Below are positions 1 to 11,503 of a stretch of 64,000 nt of DNA, piece after piece. Position 1 is the first letter of the stretch. Each line of letters starts with the position of its first letter. The DNA is taken from the NCBI RefSeq assembly GCF_019112545.1, contig NW_025064894.1:304750-368749 (forward strand), read 5' to 3'. The stretch comes from Guyanagaster necrorhizus (Eukaryota > Basidiomycota > Agaricomycetes > Agaricales > Physalacriaceae). A model generated the notes under the pieces. It worked only from the letters and a program-made list of their open reading frames with translations, searched no databases and was not told the origin of the DNA. The translations under genes and the position numbers were made by a program.

Positions 1-1606
1 GAAAAAGTGTCTCATATCAGAAAATGGGCCCTGCCATGTAAATCCCGATGGTGCAACCACTGTTCTTAATCCATATAGGTATCTACTTCCCCAGCTTTTT
101 CGCTACTTATACTCAAAATGCATCCGACAGTTGGAACAACCTTAGCAATAGTAAATACACTCTCACGTTATATATTCAGGCCTCTTACACGCGTTGTAGT
201 GATTTACATCGATCAACCCATCGGCACCGGTTTCTCATTTGGGACGGACACCGTTAACAGTACACTGTCGGCAGCCCCATTCGTTTGGACGGCATTTCAG
301 ATTTTATTCGAGAGTGGACAGTTTTCGAAATTCGAAAGCAGGGAGTAAGCTTCTTCATAAAGGTGAAACATTCGGGTCTGTTAAACTATCTCTAGATTCA
401 TCTTTGCCACTGAAAGCTATGGTGGTCATTACGGGCCAGCTTTTGTAACTTACTTCGATCAACAAAACACTTTGATTCAGCAAGGGAAAATCAATGGGGT
501 GGAGATCGTCGTCAGCGCCTTGATGATCAACAAGCATGTCTCCAGTACTTACTATCAGAATGTCGCTGAGCCTTCCCCGTAGCGGTTGGTACGACCCACT
601 CATTCAAAACAAGGCCTACATAGATTTTGCTACGGACGCTCCTGGATACGGACAACTTCAAAGCGATGAAGTACTCGAAGAGATGAACAAAGCGTACTTT
701 GGTAGAGACGGATGTTTGGAGCAAGAGCAAGCGTGCTATGCAGCGGGAAATTCGAGCAGCTCTAACAAGATATGCCGCACAGCTGACGATTTCTGTGTAT
801 GTTGTATCGTCGCTTCAAAACTTCCCATCCATTGGTTCACTATCTGACGATTAGATTGACAACATTTTCGTTCCTGCAGTCGGTGATCGCGATTCTGACG
901 ATCTCAGGCAGAATTCCTCGGCTCTGTTCCCTCCCAGTTTTTATATTGATTTCCTTGCCAATACAACGGTTAAGAAAAGCATCGGGGCCACTAGCGACTA
1001 CTCCGAGTGTCCCGATGCTCCGTACGAGCTGTTCGTCCGAACAGGAGATGTGAGTTGATATTATTTTGGGCGGAGGGTAGTAATCATGGGAAATTTAGGA
1101 CGCAAGGACGCTTCTGCCTCAGTTGGCTGCATTGGTAAACTCTGGACTTAACATGTTGATCTGGGCAGGTGATGCTGATATCAAGTACGTAGTCGTTTAG
1201 CTTTTTTCGTGCGCCAGAAGAGAAATTAATTGGCTTCTTCCCCAGCTGCAATTGGCTCGGAGGACATGCGTCTGTTCTCGCTATGGACTGGTTCGGGAAG
1301 GAAGCCCTAGCAAACACGCCGTTTACCAATATGACCATCGATGGCGCTGCAGTCGCTGCGATTCAGAACGTCGAGAATTTCTCCTTCGCGTAAGTGTCTG
1401 AATACTAGTAATCTCATTCCAGTTGGCTTATGTTACTATTTGTAAAGACGTGTTTATGAAGCAGGCCATGAAGTTGTATGACGCCTTTCGTTCTTCTTCG
1501 CGACGCGCTTCTGATTCCCACTTTGCTTTAGCCCGCTTTTCAACCTGCGGCTGCTTTGGAAATATTCCGCCAGGTAATCAACAAGGAGCCTTTACATTCG
1601 GTTTGA
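1..1606 (+). CDS. Serine carboxypeptidase (peptidase family S10), 5' end outside window
   Basis: Secretory or vacuolar serine carboxypeptidase that removes C-terminal residues from peptides. The first bases already encode the family motif ENGPC, so the signal peptide and N-terminus lie left of the window. Exons join as NPY/SWNNLSN/MIYIDQPIGTGFSFG, then the nucleophile motif ATESYGGHYGP, GWYDP, the aspartate region IWAGDAD with NCNWLGG, and the histidine motif VYEAGHEV; the catalytic Ser, Asp and His are all visible. Introns read by eye include 79-130, 151-199, 345-395, 534-582, 797-854 and 1390-1447, with a further one after GHEV; 534-582 uses a GC donor. The last exon reads ALEIFRQVINKEP and stops with TGA at 1604-1606. 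The family usually has GESYGG, here TESYGG. It converges on the oxygenase gene that follows. It looks intact. Confidence 0.85.
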
Positions 1607-2044
1607 AAGATTGCACGTAGTCATGAAATCCCAGTCGTGCTTTACGACAGAATTACATACGACCCCTCTACACTTTCCAGATTCAATTTATAGTCGAATT
1701 GGTATCCTCATATCAACGCTTTCAAAGACCCAATAAGACTCCCTTGTCACTAATGTCTTGTAAAGGTGCGTGTTTGGATGACTCGCAAATGTTCTCCTGT
1801 GTGATCTGAAAGCCATGTACAATATTGCGAAACGGTCAGTTTCGTAGTGTTCCTTTCTTCACGCCCTGCATTGGTCAGGGAGCCATCGTGTCGCATTACA
1901 TTTTCGGCCATCGGCTTCTTGAGCCCCTAAGTCGCTGATTCTCCGCCAATTCTGTCGATAAGGAACTGCGACATTTCTCAGATATATCAGTACGTACTAA
2001 TCGAAAGTGGAGTTTGCATAGAATCATTCTGCGTCAGCCATACC
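1607..2044. other. Convergent intergenic spacer
   Basis: This 438-nt stretch separates the 3' ends of the carboxypeptidase (plus) and the 2OG oxygenase (minus). It should hold both polyadenylation regions. No open frame with a recognisable product was seen. Confidence 0.5.
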
Positions 2045-3700
2045 CTAATTGAAATGCTTCACGACGACACCCAATACGACTTCCTCTTCAACGTTTTTCT
2101 CAACCCCCTCCGTCAGCTTAACCTGTCCATAAGACTTCACGCGACTGGACCTCCACTCCCTCATAGTAGGAGCGACCGTTCCAGGCTTCAATTGGGACTT
2201 GATACCAACTCTCTGCAAGACGGGGCTCTCGGTGTGCGGAGCAAGTTGAACATCTTCATCGGCAAAGCAGAAGTAGAATACTCCCAGACGAGGGCAATTC
2301 GCCTGATCAGCAGGTGGCTGGATGACCCGATGGCGAGTCGGAGGATAATATCCTCCGCACAGGAAATCAAGGCCATCACCCGCGTTAATGACCTGATTGA
2401 CATTCTACAATCAGCCTCGGCTGCTGAAGTAGGCGAGAATGAAACCGACCAAAGCGTTGTCCATGTGTTTGACCCACCTCCATTTGCCGTCGGGAGATAG
2501 AATCTGCAAACCGCCGATGGGTTGAGACCAGAGCACGGTTACGCAGCCGATATCTGAGGAAATTGATGATCTGTTTTCACCACATAACACGAGATGGTCC
2601 TACCGTGATGTCCCTTCAACCAAACACGCTCCGTTTTCTCTTCTTCTTCCTTGCTACGGGGAAAGCTTGACATAGTGTGAGAATAGGAGGATACGAATGA
2701 GTACGCAATCGACATACTACTTCATAAATCTCACTGGTAAGGCATGAATGGTCAGGGCAGCTCGCGTGTGAGAAACAAAAGCTCTCACTTGAGGACTCTC
2801 CTTCCGCATCGAATTGATGCTGCTTGATCAGAGTATCTTCCGGAAGTTCTAATCCCCGAGCGAGAAGTCTGCAGGCATGTTCAGCAATGTATTACGGGAT
2901 AAGTAGTGACATTGATATACTTCAAGATGGGGTACACGACATTGAAATGGTTGTGTCGAGCAAAGTCGTCGAGGTATTTCGAATAAGGGCGAAGTGTCGC
3001 CGGGTGCTCTTGCTTGTTTGACTTGTTGACTATCGTAAAAACTATATATCAGCGGGCTACTAATTGAGATAAGAAGACGACAGACTGTTATATTGTTCGA
3101 TTTGATCGCGGATGTCGTTGCGAATGACCTATTAACAAAATTAGTACCGTTTTTGGGGGGTAAATGAAGCGAACGAACCCAGGTTTGCTTAGGTTTGTAT
3201 CCAAAATAAATGTCGGGCGACTTCCCGGCATAGTGCTCCTTTTCCTTGTCATCGACATTATCGAACGTCATGTTCGCTATGCTGAAGATACGAGCCGTCT
3301 ACAAAAATTGAAACTTGATCACATTTTATGAGGATACAGACAGCAATACCTGTTCTGGGGTGTATCCATGATTAATGGCATAGAAGAACCCTGTAAAGCG
3401 TTAGAAGAGGCGGTATAAGGCAGAGCCTTTCATCACCGACCTTGTTTGTTCATTGCCTCGCGCACTTGCTCAGTTAGCTCTGCTCGGCCAGCTTCAGTCG
3501 ACGCTTTGGAAAGGTCGATTATGGCAAGATCAGCGTATTCCACTGAAACGATACAATCAGTGGGATAGTCATAGCGCCTAGCCAAAAACAAATATACAAT
3601 CTGCCTTGGTAGCGGGAGGGAATACATAGGGTGGAGGTTCAGGCAAAGACGAACCGCCAAAAAGCAACTCGTAGAACTTGTTCAGGAGTAAGTTGGCCAT
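2045..3700 (-). CDS. 2-oxoglutarate/Fe(II)-dependent oxygenase, isopenicillin N synthase-like
   Basis: Non-haem iron dioxygenase of the DIOX_N plus 2OG-FeII_Oxy type; substrate unknown. Reading the minus strand from MANLLLNKF and splicing about nine short introns gives the N-terminal DIOX_N part (LAIIDLSKA, GFFYAINHGY, FGYKPKQTW, RDQIEQYN), the linker LELPEDTLIKQHQF, then the jelly-roll core: KGHHDIGCVTVLWSQP holds the HxD iron ligands, LQILSPDGKW and NALVINAGDGL follow, and YYPPTRHRVIQPP holds the distal His. The usual RxS 2-oxoglutarate contact appears as PRLGVFYF, so the Ser position is Gly. The C-terminus is VVLGVVVKHFN, stop at 2045-2047. Length is about 350 residues, normal for the family. 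Relatives act in secondary metabolism or hormone-like oxidation, but no biosynthetic cluster is visible here. The first Met is chosen because the FPPATKAD exon joins cleanly to EYADLAI. Confidence 0.82.
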
Positions 3701-6700
3701 GGAAACAGATGTGAGGCTTTGGGAAGAGGATCCATCGAGTATATATATGTTCTCGCATAAAGATTCCGGGTAGATTTGTCTCCAAGACAGAGAAGCTATG
3801 GAGCTCCGTCGTGCCCTTCGTTGTTCAGAAGGAAGACCGTCACAATCGGCAGGCATTTGATGTCTATGGAAGTGGTTCATAGCAAGTCAATTGCTATTTT
3901 ATGGCAAGAGGACGGTACGCACCTTCTTTTTAAAAGAAAATATGGATCAATACAACGCCTAAACTATAGCGACTTAAAGATTCGCGAGTAAAAGGCAGTG
4001 ACACATTTTTTCCCTAGGCTTCATGGGCTTTGCAAGGCGAATGCATGACGGCGTGCTTTGGGACCCGCTGATTCCTAATGGGTTCAGAGGAAGGTTCGAA
4101 GCTCCCTAACAATGATAACCGTCTTATCGTTAGCCAACTTATCCAAAACAGACAGCTACAAACTTACACACTGTCTTCTAATTGGGGGATAAGGGAGAAG
4201 ACATAGATACGACATGCCCCCACTTGACCATGACGCTTATCGTCTCTCAATGACTGCTGTGCGTCATGTATTTTCACAAAAGTTAACCAGTGAGTGTCGG
4301 CCAGATGAACGTCCCTAAAGGCATTCCTTTGTATCAAATGAAGTTGACATTGGAACTCCTCGAGCTTCGCGAGATATACCAATCAGCAGGACCACTCCAT
4401 GTTGGGGCTTGACAGAATAATTGTCGCTTTCACGTCCCGCATAATTGCCAGAAGAGCTATGATCCTCAATTATCCCCCACCCCAACCAAGTGCACGGACC
4501 GCACCTTCTAGGATGGTTCGTTGATCGCTGGGTGCTGTCCTCTGTTCGGAACAGAGGATAAGATAAGTGCATCCAAGTATGGCACGAATTACGGTTCTTT
4601 CCCATATCTCGTACGATCTATGATAAGGCATCAGCTATAGAGATTCATATGGATAAAGCGCTGGAGTCCTTCGGAAGGCCAAGGTTACAGAAAAGTCAAG
4701 ACACAAGATAAGAGAGGATAAGGGAAGCAGATAAGGGCCAGCAGAGAGGTCGTTAGTTGTAATAATCATAAACTATGCAGGAGCTCGACAAGACAGATAA
4801 GGGTAGACAGACAAGCCAAGAAAGTAGGTCGCAGCCTTGAAAAGTCAAACGTTGTTCGAGGCAACGCGTAAGGTCACATACAACACGTGACGTGACAAAA
4901 CTCAATTTTCGATCGCGCATCAGCGCGTGTTATGGACCCACCAACGATCATGAGTCGTCGTCGCTTCCTCCTCGTCCTTCTGATATCTAATGCGGCAGTA
5001 AATTTTGTTATCTTGGAACTTCGGAAAACCAAAACCTAACAAGCCACGCCCGCCTTGTCAAAAAAGTACCAGCCTCCTAAGAATCTAAGACACATGGCTT
5101 TGTTCCTTCGGAGCCCCAGTCATTGGCCTGAAGAACCGGATAGTCTTAAAAATGTGTGTACCTACCTTGTATATTCTTGATCACTCGTAAAGCCAACGAA
5201 TATTAAGGAAGCGAGCTATCTGCCTACGACCGTTCTGGAATCTGCTTATTCATCGATTTGAAGTCTTGAGCCTGAACGGAAATGGTGTGAGTAATGATAT
5301 ACGCCGTTGCATAGTTTTTAATTATTACCCCACATCCGGTAAGTATAAAAGACACTCGGCGCTGCTGAACTCATGCTTCAAGTTTGCCCGAGGTAAAATA
5401 TTTTCCTACAAGTGCCCCGCTACTCCCCGTTCTAGGGCCACATTATTACCAGGCCAACGACACTTTCGAGAAGGGTAGGAATGTTCAATATTCTATGGTG
5501 CCTCGGCCAGGTCTAGTCGTCTGCGAACCGACGTTACTCCACCCAGCGAGCTAGGTTATTTCATCAAGGCATTGCTTCCCATTGTACTCCCACGCTAGGA
5601 CCACATTTTACTAGAAGCTCAAATTAATGCATTAAAGGTAAATAATATCGCCTATAGGAAGGGCACTCAAGATTGTCCTTCTCGGGATCCTGGTACGAAT
5701 GTATGAGTATCTCCGATTACGCGTTATAGGTTGGAGATGACTGGAAAACTGGAAGATTAATTCTCCTGGGTATAGTTATTGTTTATCACATTCACACTTC
5801 TAGGCTAATCGTTGACGGTCTGAAGCTCTCAGTACGGACGGCCTCCTCCACCGGACACACACATGGCGCAAAGAAGACCAGCTTAGGTTTGCGATTTTAG
5901 AACGGCGTCTGGTACAGAAGCTACCACGGATAGTAGTTACTGTTATAGTTCTCGTTCTGATTCTCTTTATTAACCTGAGGATGATCAAGACATGCTTGTA
6001 GCGCTTTTGAGGTATTTTAAATATATCACCTTGTAAGTCCCCGTGCAATTTAGCAGTCCGGAAACCTCCGCCGCTAGCTTCCAGGAGCATTCAGTGCCTC
6101 GCATGATGATCTTTCGAAATAGTTGGTATAATGACATGTACAATAACATGAACATGTAATCCTTTTCCTTCTCACCCCAAAATTCACTCAGGTAGTTTCT
6201 CAGATGTACACTACAGGATTCGTGTTCTCCCGCGCATGATATTTCATTTAGTCTCACGCCGTCCAAGTTTTTAATGCTAAAATTAGTCATCCAGGGCGGC
6301 TCGTTGCATTTCACAACTTCTTGAAGCATGTCGTGAAGCATCAATATCACGATGTCTGTTCCGCCACCAGGGGCGAAGATTTTCGAGGTGCTGAAGGAGA
6401 ATGCAAGCAGGCAAAATGTGCAGTTATAGGCTACCCTTCTTTCATTGCAATACTATTGAAGATAGAACTGAGAAATATAAATCAACATAAAACATAGAGG
6501 CAACATGCACTTCACTCCCTTCACATGGGCAAGTCTGATGATATGTTTCCAGAGTAACAGATATCAATTTGAAGCGGAAATGAATTCTCTTCAGCAGTCA
6601 GTATGCGGCGACTTGGTGGCCAGCAATCTGGCGCGATCGGCCCGGACTGTGAGAAGTTTTTGGTTGCTGACCGCTGTCTCCGCACGGTTCCGACTAGCCC

Positions 6701-9120
6701 TTGTTCCGATTGCTGCATGTTTAATTGTTGTTGTATCTAGAATGACTATGGGGACCCTTGTCTTTCTTGCTGGAAAGTCTTCCTCTGGAGTGTGTCTTTC
6801 ACTGGATCAAGAGATTCGGATGACCACCGATACAAGTTCTTTGATTTGGCATGCGAATGTATTCCACAGGTCCCCGTCAACTACCCAGATCTCTCCTGTC
6901 ACTACTGCCGCAGTCGACTTTTCAGATATCTAATGTGACCACAACTCGGGCCCCACGTCGCTCTCATGACAAGTATTTCTAGTATCGATGATCTATAATC
7001 ATTGTCTGTGGCTCTTCTCGCAACGTCTACATCGAGATTCTCATTTCTTGAAAAAATATGTTGGTGGACTTTAGGAAACTGTCGTGATACAATGCCTTTT
7101 TTGTCTTAGAACAACAGACATTTGGCGCAACCTGCATCTTCCAAAGTCAGCTTCGACGACACGCAGTATATCATCGACCAAAAACAGATTATTACCACGT
7201 TTTAGCACATTCCCAGGATGTTCCGTCTCTTGGTCCTTAGCGCCCTACTACCGCCTACCCATGGATCTTGCCTATACCCAGAGATTCGGTAAAATACCAC
7301 GACAATCGCTAAGATAAAGACCAAATCTGCTAATTCTTCCGACTCGGTATGCCGCTTGGGCTACGCTCGTCGGAGATGGCGAGGCCAGCCCCCGATGTTC
7401 TCATCAACACCAACAACATCGGATCCGAATCACTGTAGGTCCCAACCGACATCTCAACTTGGAATCTCTAACTGCCAACTGTCGATCGTAGAATGGGTAG
7501 AAACCATCTTGCTCCGGATTCTAAGGCTGTACTCAAGGAAAGTAACATACCTCAAGACGGTGCAGAGCCATTCAAAAAACCAAGTGCTGACTTGTATTGT
7601 GAAATTAAAGGCGACACGACATACGCAGCAAGTTATTGAAATTCTTGACGGTTTGTGCGACCTAGCTTCACTACGGTTAGTGACCCGAAGACACGGTTGT
7701 CTGCCTCGCCAATCGGTAAATTCGCCTTGCAGGTGGTTCCTGTGGCTTTTGTTCAAGGACCCGTCAGAAGGTGGCTTCTTTGTCGCCCCGCCGAATTATT
7801 GGCGCACACCCAATGAGAAGACTTGAACTCTTTCCCGCACGAAAGGTTCCCCACGGTCGTTCTTTTAACTGGGCTAGTCCATGCGCCACTATACATTGCT
7901 CATCAGCTCTGTAATGAATGAAGGCCAAACAGGAGTAGAAGATACGTTTGTTTACCCTCTCAACCATCTGTTGAACTCTGGCGCCGGCAAATTCGTACCG
8001 TTAAATGATAACAATGATGGCAGTACTTTCATAGAAAACGCAAACTCTAAATGACGCTGACCTCGGGCTCGCTCCCGTCACCGACGATCCATGACGGAGT
8101 GGTGCTGCGTCGGCATAACTTCCCTGCTTAAGTCTCCAGATTTCAAATGCGATCCATCATCCTTCCTGACTTTACACCTATTGACTCTACGCATGGTCAA
8201 GTTCTCGACGTGTTCCCCATCTGAATTGGTAAAACAGCAATGAAAGAGAACTTGTTAACACGTGAATACCAGGGGCACCCTCGACTCAGGTTCGGGCACC
8301 TCACCGAACCCTGTCAGATTGCCCTGTTCTCAAGGTGATTGTGGCGCTATGTTTCGACACAGAGCAAATCTTTTGAAGGGATTTCAATTCACCTCCCACC
8401 CTCCTCCTTGTTTCGGGTTAGTCAATCATTGTTCAACACTGAATACAATACATCTGATGCAGAATTTCGGAAAGGAAAGAGAGTCGATGGAATGCAGAGG
8501 CGTTTGTTGACTGGTGTATTGAATTCGGACACCGGTTCAAGAGTCTAGACCCGTGATTGCATATCATGATGTAGGACATTTGGTGCGCTCTTTCCACCGG
8601 CTGTAATAATGTCGACGGATGTTAATGGGTACTTGGCGCCCATCTTTCAGCGCCCCATTTTGAATTCATTTCTGTAATCTCCTGTGACCTCGCACCTGAT
8701 GATTGCTGTAGACAGTCATATGCGTACTATACGCAGGCACCGCTGGTCAGAGGCTAGAAGGTCCAACGTCAACCAGGCCGTTGATTTGATTAAATTGTTG
8801 TACAGCCGCGCTCACAATGTATTATCAGGCTGTTACGCCGTATTCTAATCGTAGATACACCGATTTCTATGAAAACCTCTGGATGCGTGGGGCGTTTGTG
8901 GACTCTTCTACGTCTGCTTTCCGTTCGCTTGCGACCCGCCGCAAGACCAATTTCCCGTTCTTCCAGTTGCTTTGCTTGACTTTTTCATTATACACGTCCC
9001 TTGCTTCCATCAAAGCGCGGCGTTGTTATGAATACACCCGAGAGGGTTCGGAATAAATGTGGCTGCATAGCATAGTACAAATTTGAGCGAAGATCTACAA
9101 AAAAAACCCTGCCCGACCGT
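3701..9120. other. Gene-poor interval with unassigned coding debris
   Basis: About 5.4 kb without a gene I can support. 3701-6500 is AT-balanced and stop-rich, with one cluster of GATA motifs (separate entry). 6505-8560 contains short stretches that read like exons, for example a signal-peptide-like start MFRLLVLSALLPP near 7219, a frame with EDTFVYPLNHLLNSG near 7939 and one with EAFVDWCIEFGHRF near 8494. I could not join these into a gene or match a family. They may be relics or one fast-evolving secreted protein. A 121-codon minus frame (5985-6350) has no recognisable motif. Confidence 0.4.
4557..4799 (+). promoter_or_regulatory. Cluster of GATAA motifs
   Basis: Eight GATAA pentamers in the same orientation begin near 4557, 4562, 4622, 4652, 4707, 4717, 4730 and 4796. 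Chance expectation in 245 nt on one strand is about 0.25. Fungal GATA factors (nitrogen, iron and light regulators) bind HGATAR. The nearest promoter is that of the minus-strand oxygenase starting at 3700, roughly 0.9-1.1 kb away, so a regulatory role is only an inference; a purine-rich simple repeat is the alternative. Confidence 0.35.
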
Positions 9121-10281
9121 TCAGTCCCACCCGGGGTAAGCATCTCCACCAGGTAGGATATGGGCCTCTTTCGAAGCGTCGCCTAGGTACGAGTTGAAGA
9201 GATGCCAGGGTCCGTAGCCTGATAAGTAAGAATTACTTCAGTTCTCGAGTTTTGGGGTGACTATGCTCTTACCATGTAGGTTCCCGGGAAACTCAGTCCG
9301 GAGGGCACCAAAGAAGCGCCACCACTTACCATCGACCACATGTAGACGAAGTCAATTATAAAAAAGATAGTTGAAATATATACCTGTAAGCTGTATGGAT
9401 ACTGCAAATAAGGAACTGTACTGTCAGGTTGTATGACTCCGGCGATACGGGGCATATTATTTACATGGATAGAACTGAGCTTCGCCCCCCACCATCCAGG
9501 GTGAGGTTCTCGTGTCCTAACAAGTAGCGGCCAGATTTGATATTCTTGGGAATAGTCACGTCATACGTGTAGTCATTCTTGGCTAGCGTGTCCAAAACCC
9601 ACTCTGCATTCTCAAAGACGCTCTCTTAGAACTGCAATAGAAGATATTGAGATTCTATTCTATTCTATTGATACGATGGGCTTAGCTTGAATCGCGGAGA
9701 CCCCGTATCGCCCTTGAATGTCGAAGAATCATCTGCGTCACATTTGGCCATGTAGTTGAGCACAGGACCATAACGTCCAGCGGCCAGGTGCTTTACAGGA
9801 CCCGACCTGCTGTGATATTAGAGGATATGGGAGAATCGAATTCGGCGGGCAGCGAATGATGGCGCATTGTGGCTTGTGGGAGGTAAAACAGAGTTTCCAA
9901 TAGAAAAAGCAATGTCTCTCGAAGTGACGTTAACGACGTAGCCAGAGTCCCGGACTATTAACAAATTAATAATTTATTGAAAGGTGCACAAGGCTCAAGC
10001 GCTCACCAGTTCCCTCCCACGAACAACGCGCAAAGGCTGAAAAGTCGGTATCATTTACTTCGGAGAATAAGGCAAGAACATCAGAGGAAAGGCCAGATTT
10101 GTGGCGTCGAGTAGAGGTCTGGAGGCGCTTTTTAGGGCGGCATACGAGATCTGTACGCGCAGACCTTTGCTATAACCCAACCTGGAATGAAATCGCTGCC
10201 GATTTTGAGAAGAGGGAAATAACCATGAGCAGATACGCCGGTAGCTGTCGCTACTGCCAGGAAGAAAACTGATAGAATCAT
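9121..10281 (-). pseudogene. Decayed AA9 lytic polysaccharide monooxygenase
   Basis: AA9 enzymes (former GH61) are secreted copper monooxygenases that cut cellulose oxidatively. Here the minus strand starts with a signal peptide, MILSVFFLAVATATGVSA, followed by His-Gly as expected for the mature N-terminal copper-binding His. Downstream fragments match AA9 in order: DSGYVVNVTSRDIA, GRYGPVLNYMAKCDA, KNDYTYDVTIPKNIKSG, LLGHENLTLDGGG, EAQFYP, SFPGTYMATDPGI, then LFNSYLGDASKEAH and LPGGDAYPGWD ending at 9121. The second copper-ligand His, normally in a HxGPV-type motif, is Arg (GRYGPV). ATDPGI and LFNSYLG lie in different frames one nucleotide apart inside one exon, and another frame change lies near NITAG. 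The region just after the signal peptide could not be joined to a standard AA9 sequence. This adds up to a pseudogene rather than unusual splicing. Confidence 0.75.
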
Positions 10282-11048
10282 GACAGACTGCGACCCTTGA
10301 GATGGATGTTGTCGAATGCATGATGGTTCACTTTTATAGTTAACGCTTTGCAAAGACGACAGTATTTGCGTTCGCCAACCAGTATACCGGTTACTTATTC
10401 GCGAAACTAGCGCCTGATATAGATAAGATACGGCTCGTTGCTTGAAAATACCGGAAGTTTTCATTCAACCAGGTCAAGTAGAAAGGTAGCCGACTTGTTG
10501 GAAAGGGACTAGGCATATGCTCGGAATTTGATGTATGATATTTTCCATGCGAGAACGAACAAGAGAGACGAGTGGATCCTACTTATCGTGAAGTAACACC
10601 TGAGTTTAAGCAAGACATGGGCCGGGAAATAGCATCTAAGCCGTAGTCTTTTAATTGCATGATACAAAGGAAGGGGATAACAAGATAGAGTCGTAGAAGA
10701 ACATCCTGCATGGCGACAAAGAGTTACCGGCGGAATGTCCGAAGTCAGAATTTGGCTTTAATTGGCATCAACCTTCCGTATATGTCACGTGCTCGGTAGT
10801 TGCCGTAAAACTGTGCAGTTCCAGCCACCCATCTGCCCAATTCTGACCGTCACTGGCATCGACGTCCTCAAGAACAAGGTGAGATTTTTTTACTGGCTCG
10901 CTGATGGATTTATTGTCTAATACACTTTCCAGACTTAACTCGGTCCAAGTGAGTGCTTGTTCTGCGTTCAAGAAGAGACGGATTTTTTTCCGGGCTGCTA
11001 CTTGGCTGTGGTATTGGTGCTGACCAGTATCGTCTTCCAGCTTCCGCA
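10282..11048. other. Spacer between AA9 relic and eL34
   Basis: About 770 nt. The right part must contain the promoter and 5' UTR of the ribosomal protein gene at 11049. The overlapping minus-strand frames here show no recognisable motif. No clear TATA box was identified. Confidence 0.4.
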
Positions 11049-11503
11049 ATGGCCCAACGTGTCACTCTCCGCAAAAGACAACCCTACAACACCACCTCGA
11101 ACCGCCGACGCGTTGTAAAGACCCCCGGTGGAAAACTCGTTTACCACCATCTCAAAAAGCCTGCGACAGCGCCCAAGTGCGGTGACTGCGGTATCGCCCT
11201 CCCTGGTGTATGTTTTCTTGTCGGTGTGGAATAGCAAAGTAATCATTCAATTATTCTTTCTAGGTCCCTGCTTTGAGGCCTCGCCAGTACGCTACGATTT
11301 CCAAGCGCCAAAAGACTGTGCGCCGGGCATATGGTGGTTCGAGATGCGGAGAATGTGTCAAATCACGGTGCGTTGTGCTACTTTGGCATTGGATTGCCTG
11401 GTCTCATGGTTTCTATCATTCGTTCCTTAGGATTCTCCGGGCATTCTTGGTTGAGGAGGCCAAGATTGTTAAGAGGGTGATCAAGTCGCAGCAAAAGAAG
11501 TAA
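11049..11503 (+). CDS. RPL34: 60S ribosomal protein eL34 (L34e)
   Basis: Small basic protein of the cytosolic large ribosomal subunit. Three exons, 11049-11207, 11264-11367 and 11431-11503, give about 111 residues, the normal size. Start MAQRVTLRKRQPYNT, then RRVVKTPGGKLVYHH, the conserved CGDCGIALPG, RPRQYATISKRQKTV and RAYGGSRCGECV; the two CxxC pairs are the L34e zinc-binding-type cysteines. The last exon reads RAFLVEEAKIVKRVI and ends in a lysine tail. Both introns are canonical GT-AG, 56 and 63 nt. It stands alone among unrelated genes. Confidence 0.95.

Noticed and set aside
2054..2500. 148-codon plus-strand frame
   Set aside because: It is antisense to the 2OG oxygenase exons, whose minus-strand motifs (PPTRHRVIQPP, KHMDNALV) are clear.
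7219..7500. Possible alpha-carbonic anhydrase start (signal peptide then LGYARRRW)
   Set aside because: The following sequence lacks the histidine-rich FHFHTPSEH-type core, so the resemblance is too weak.
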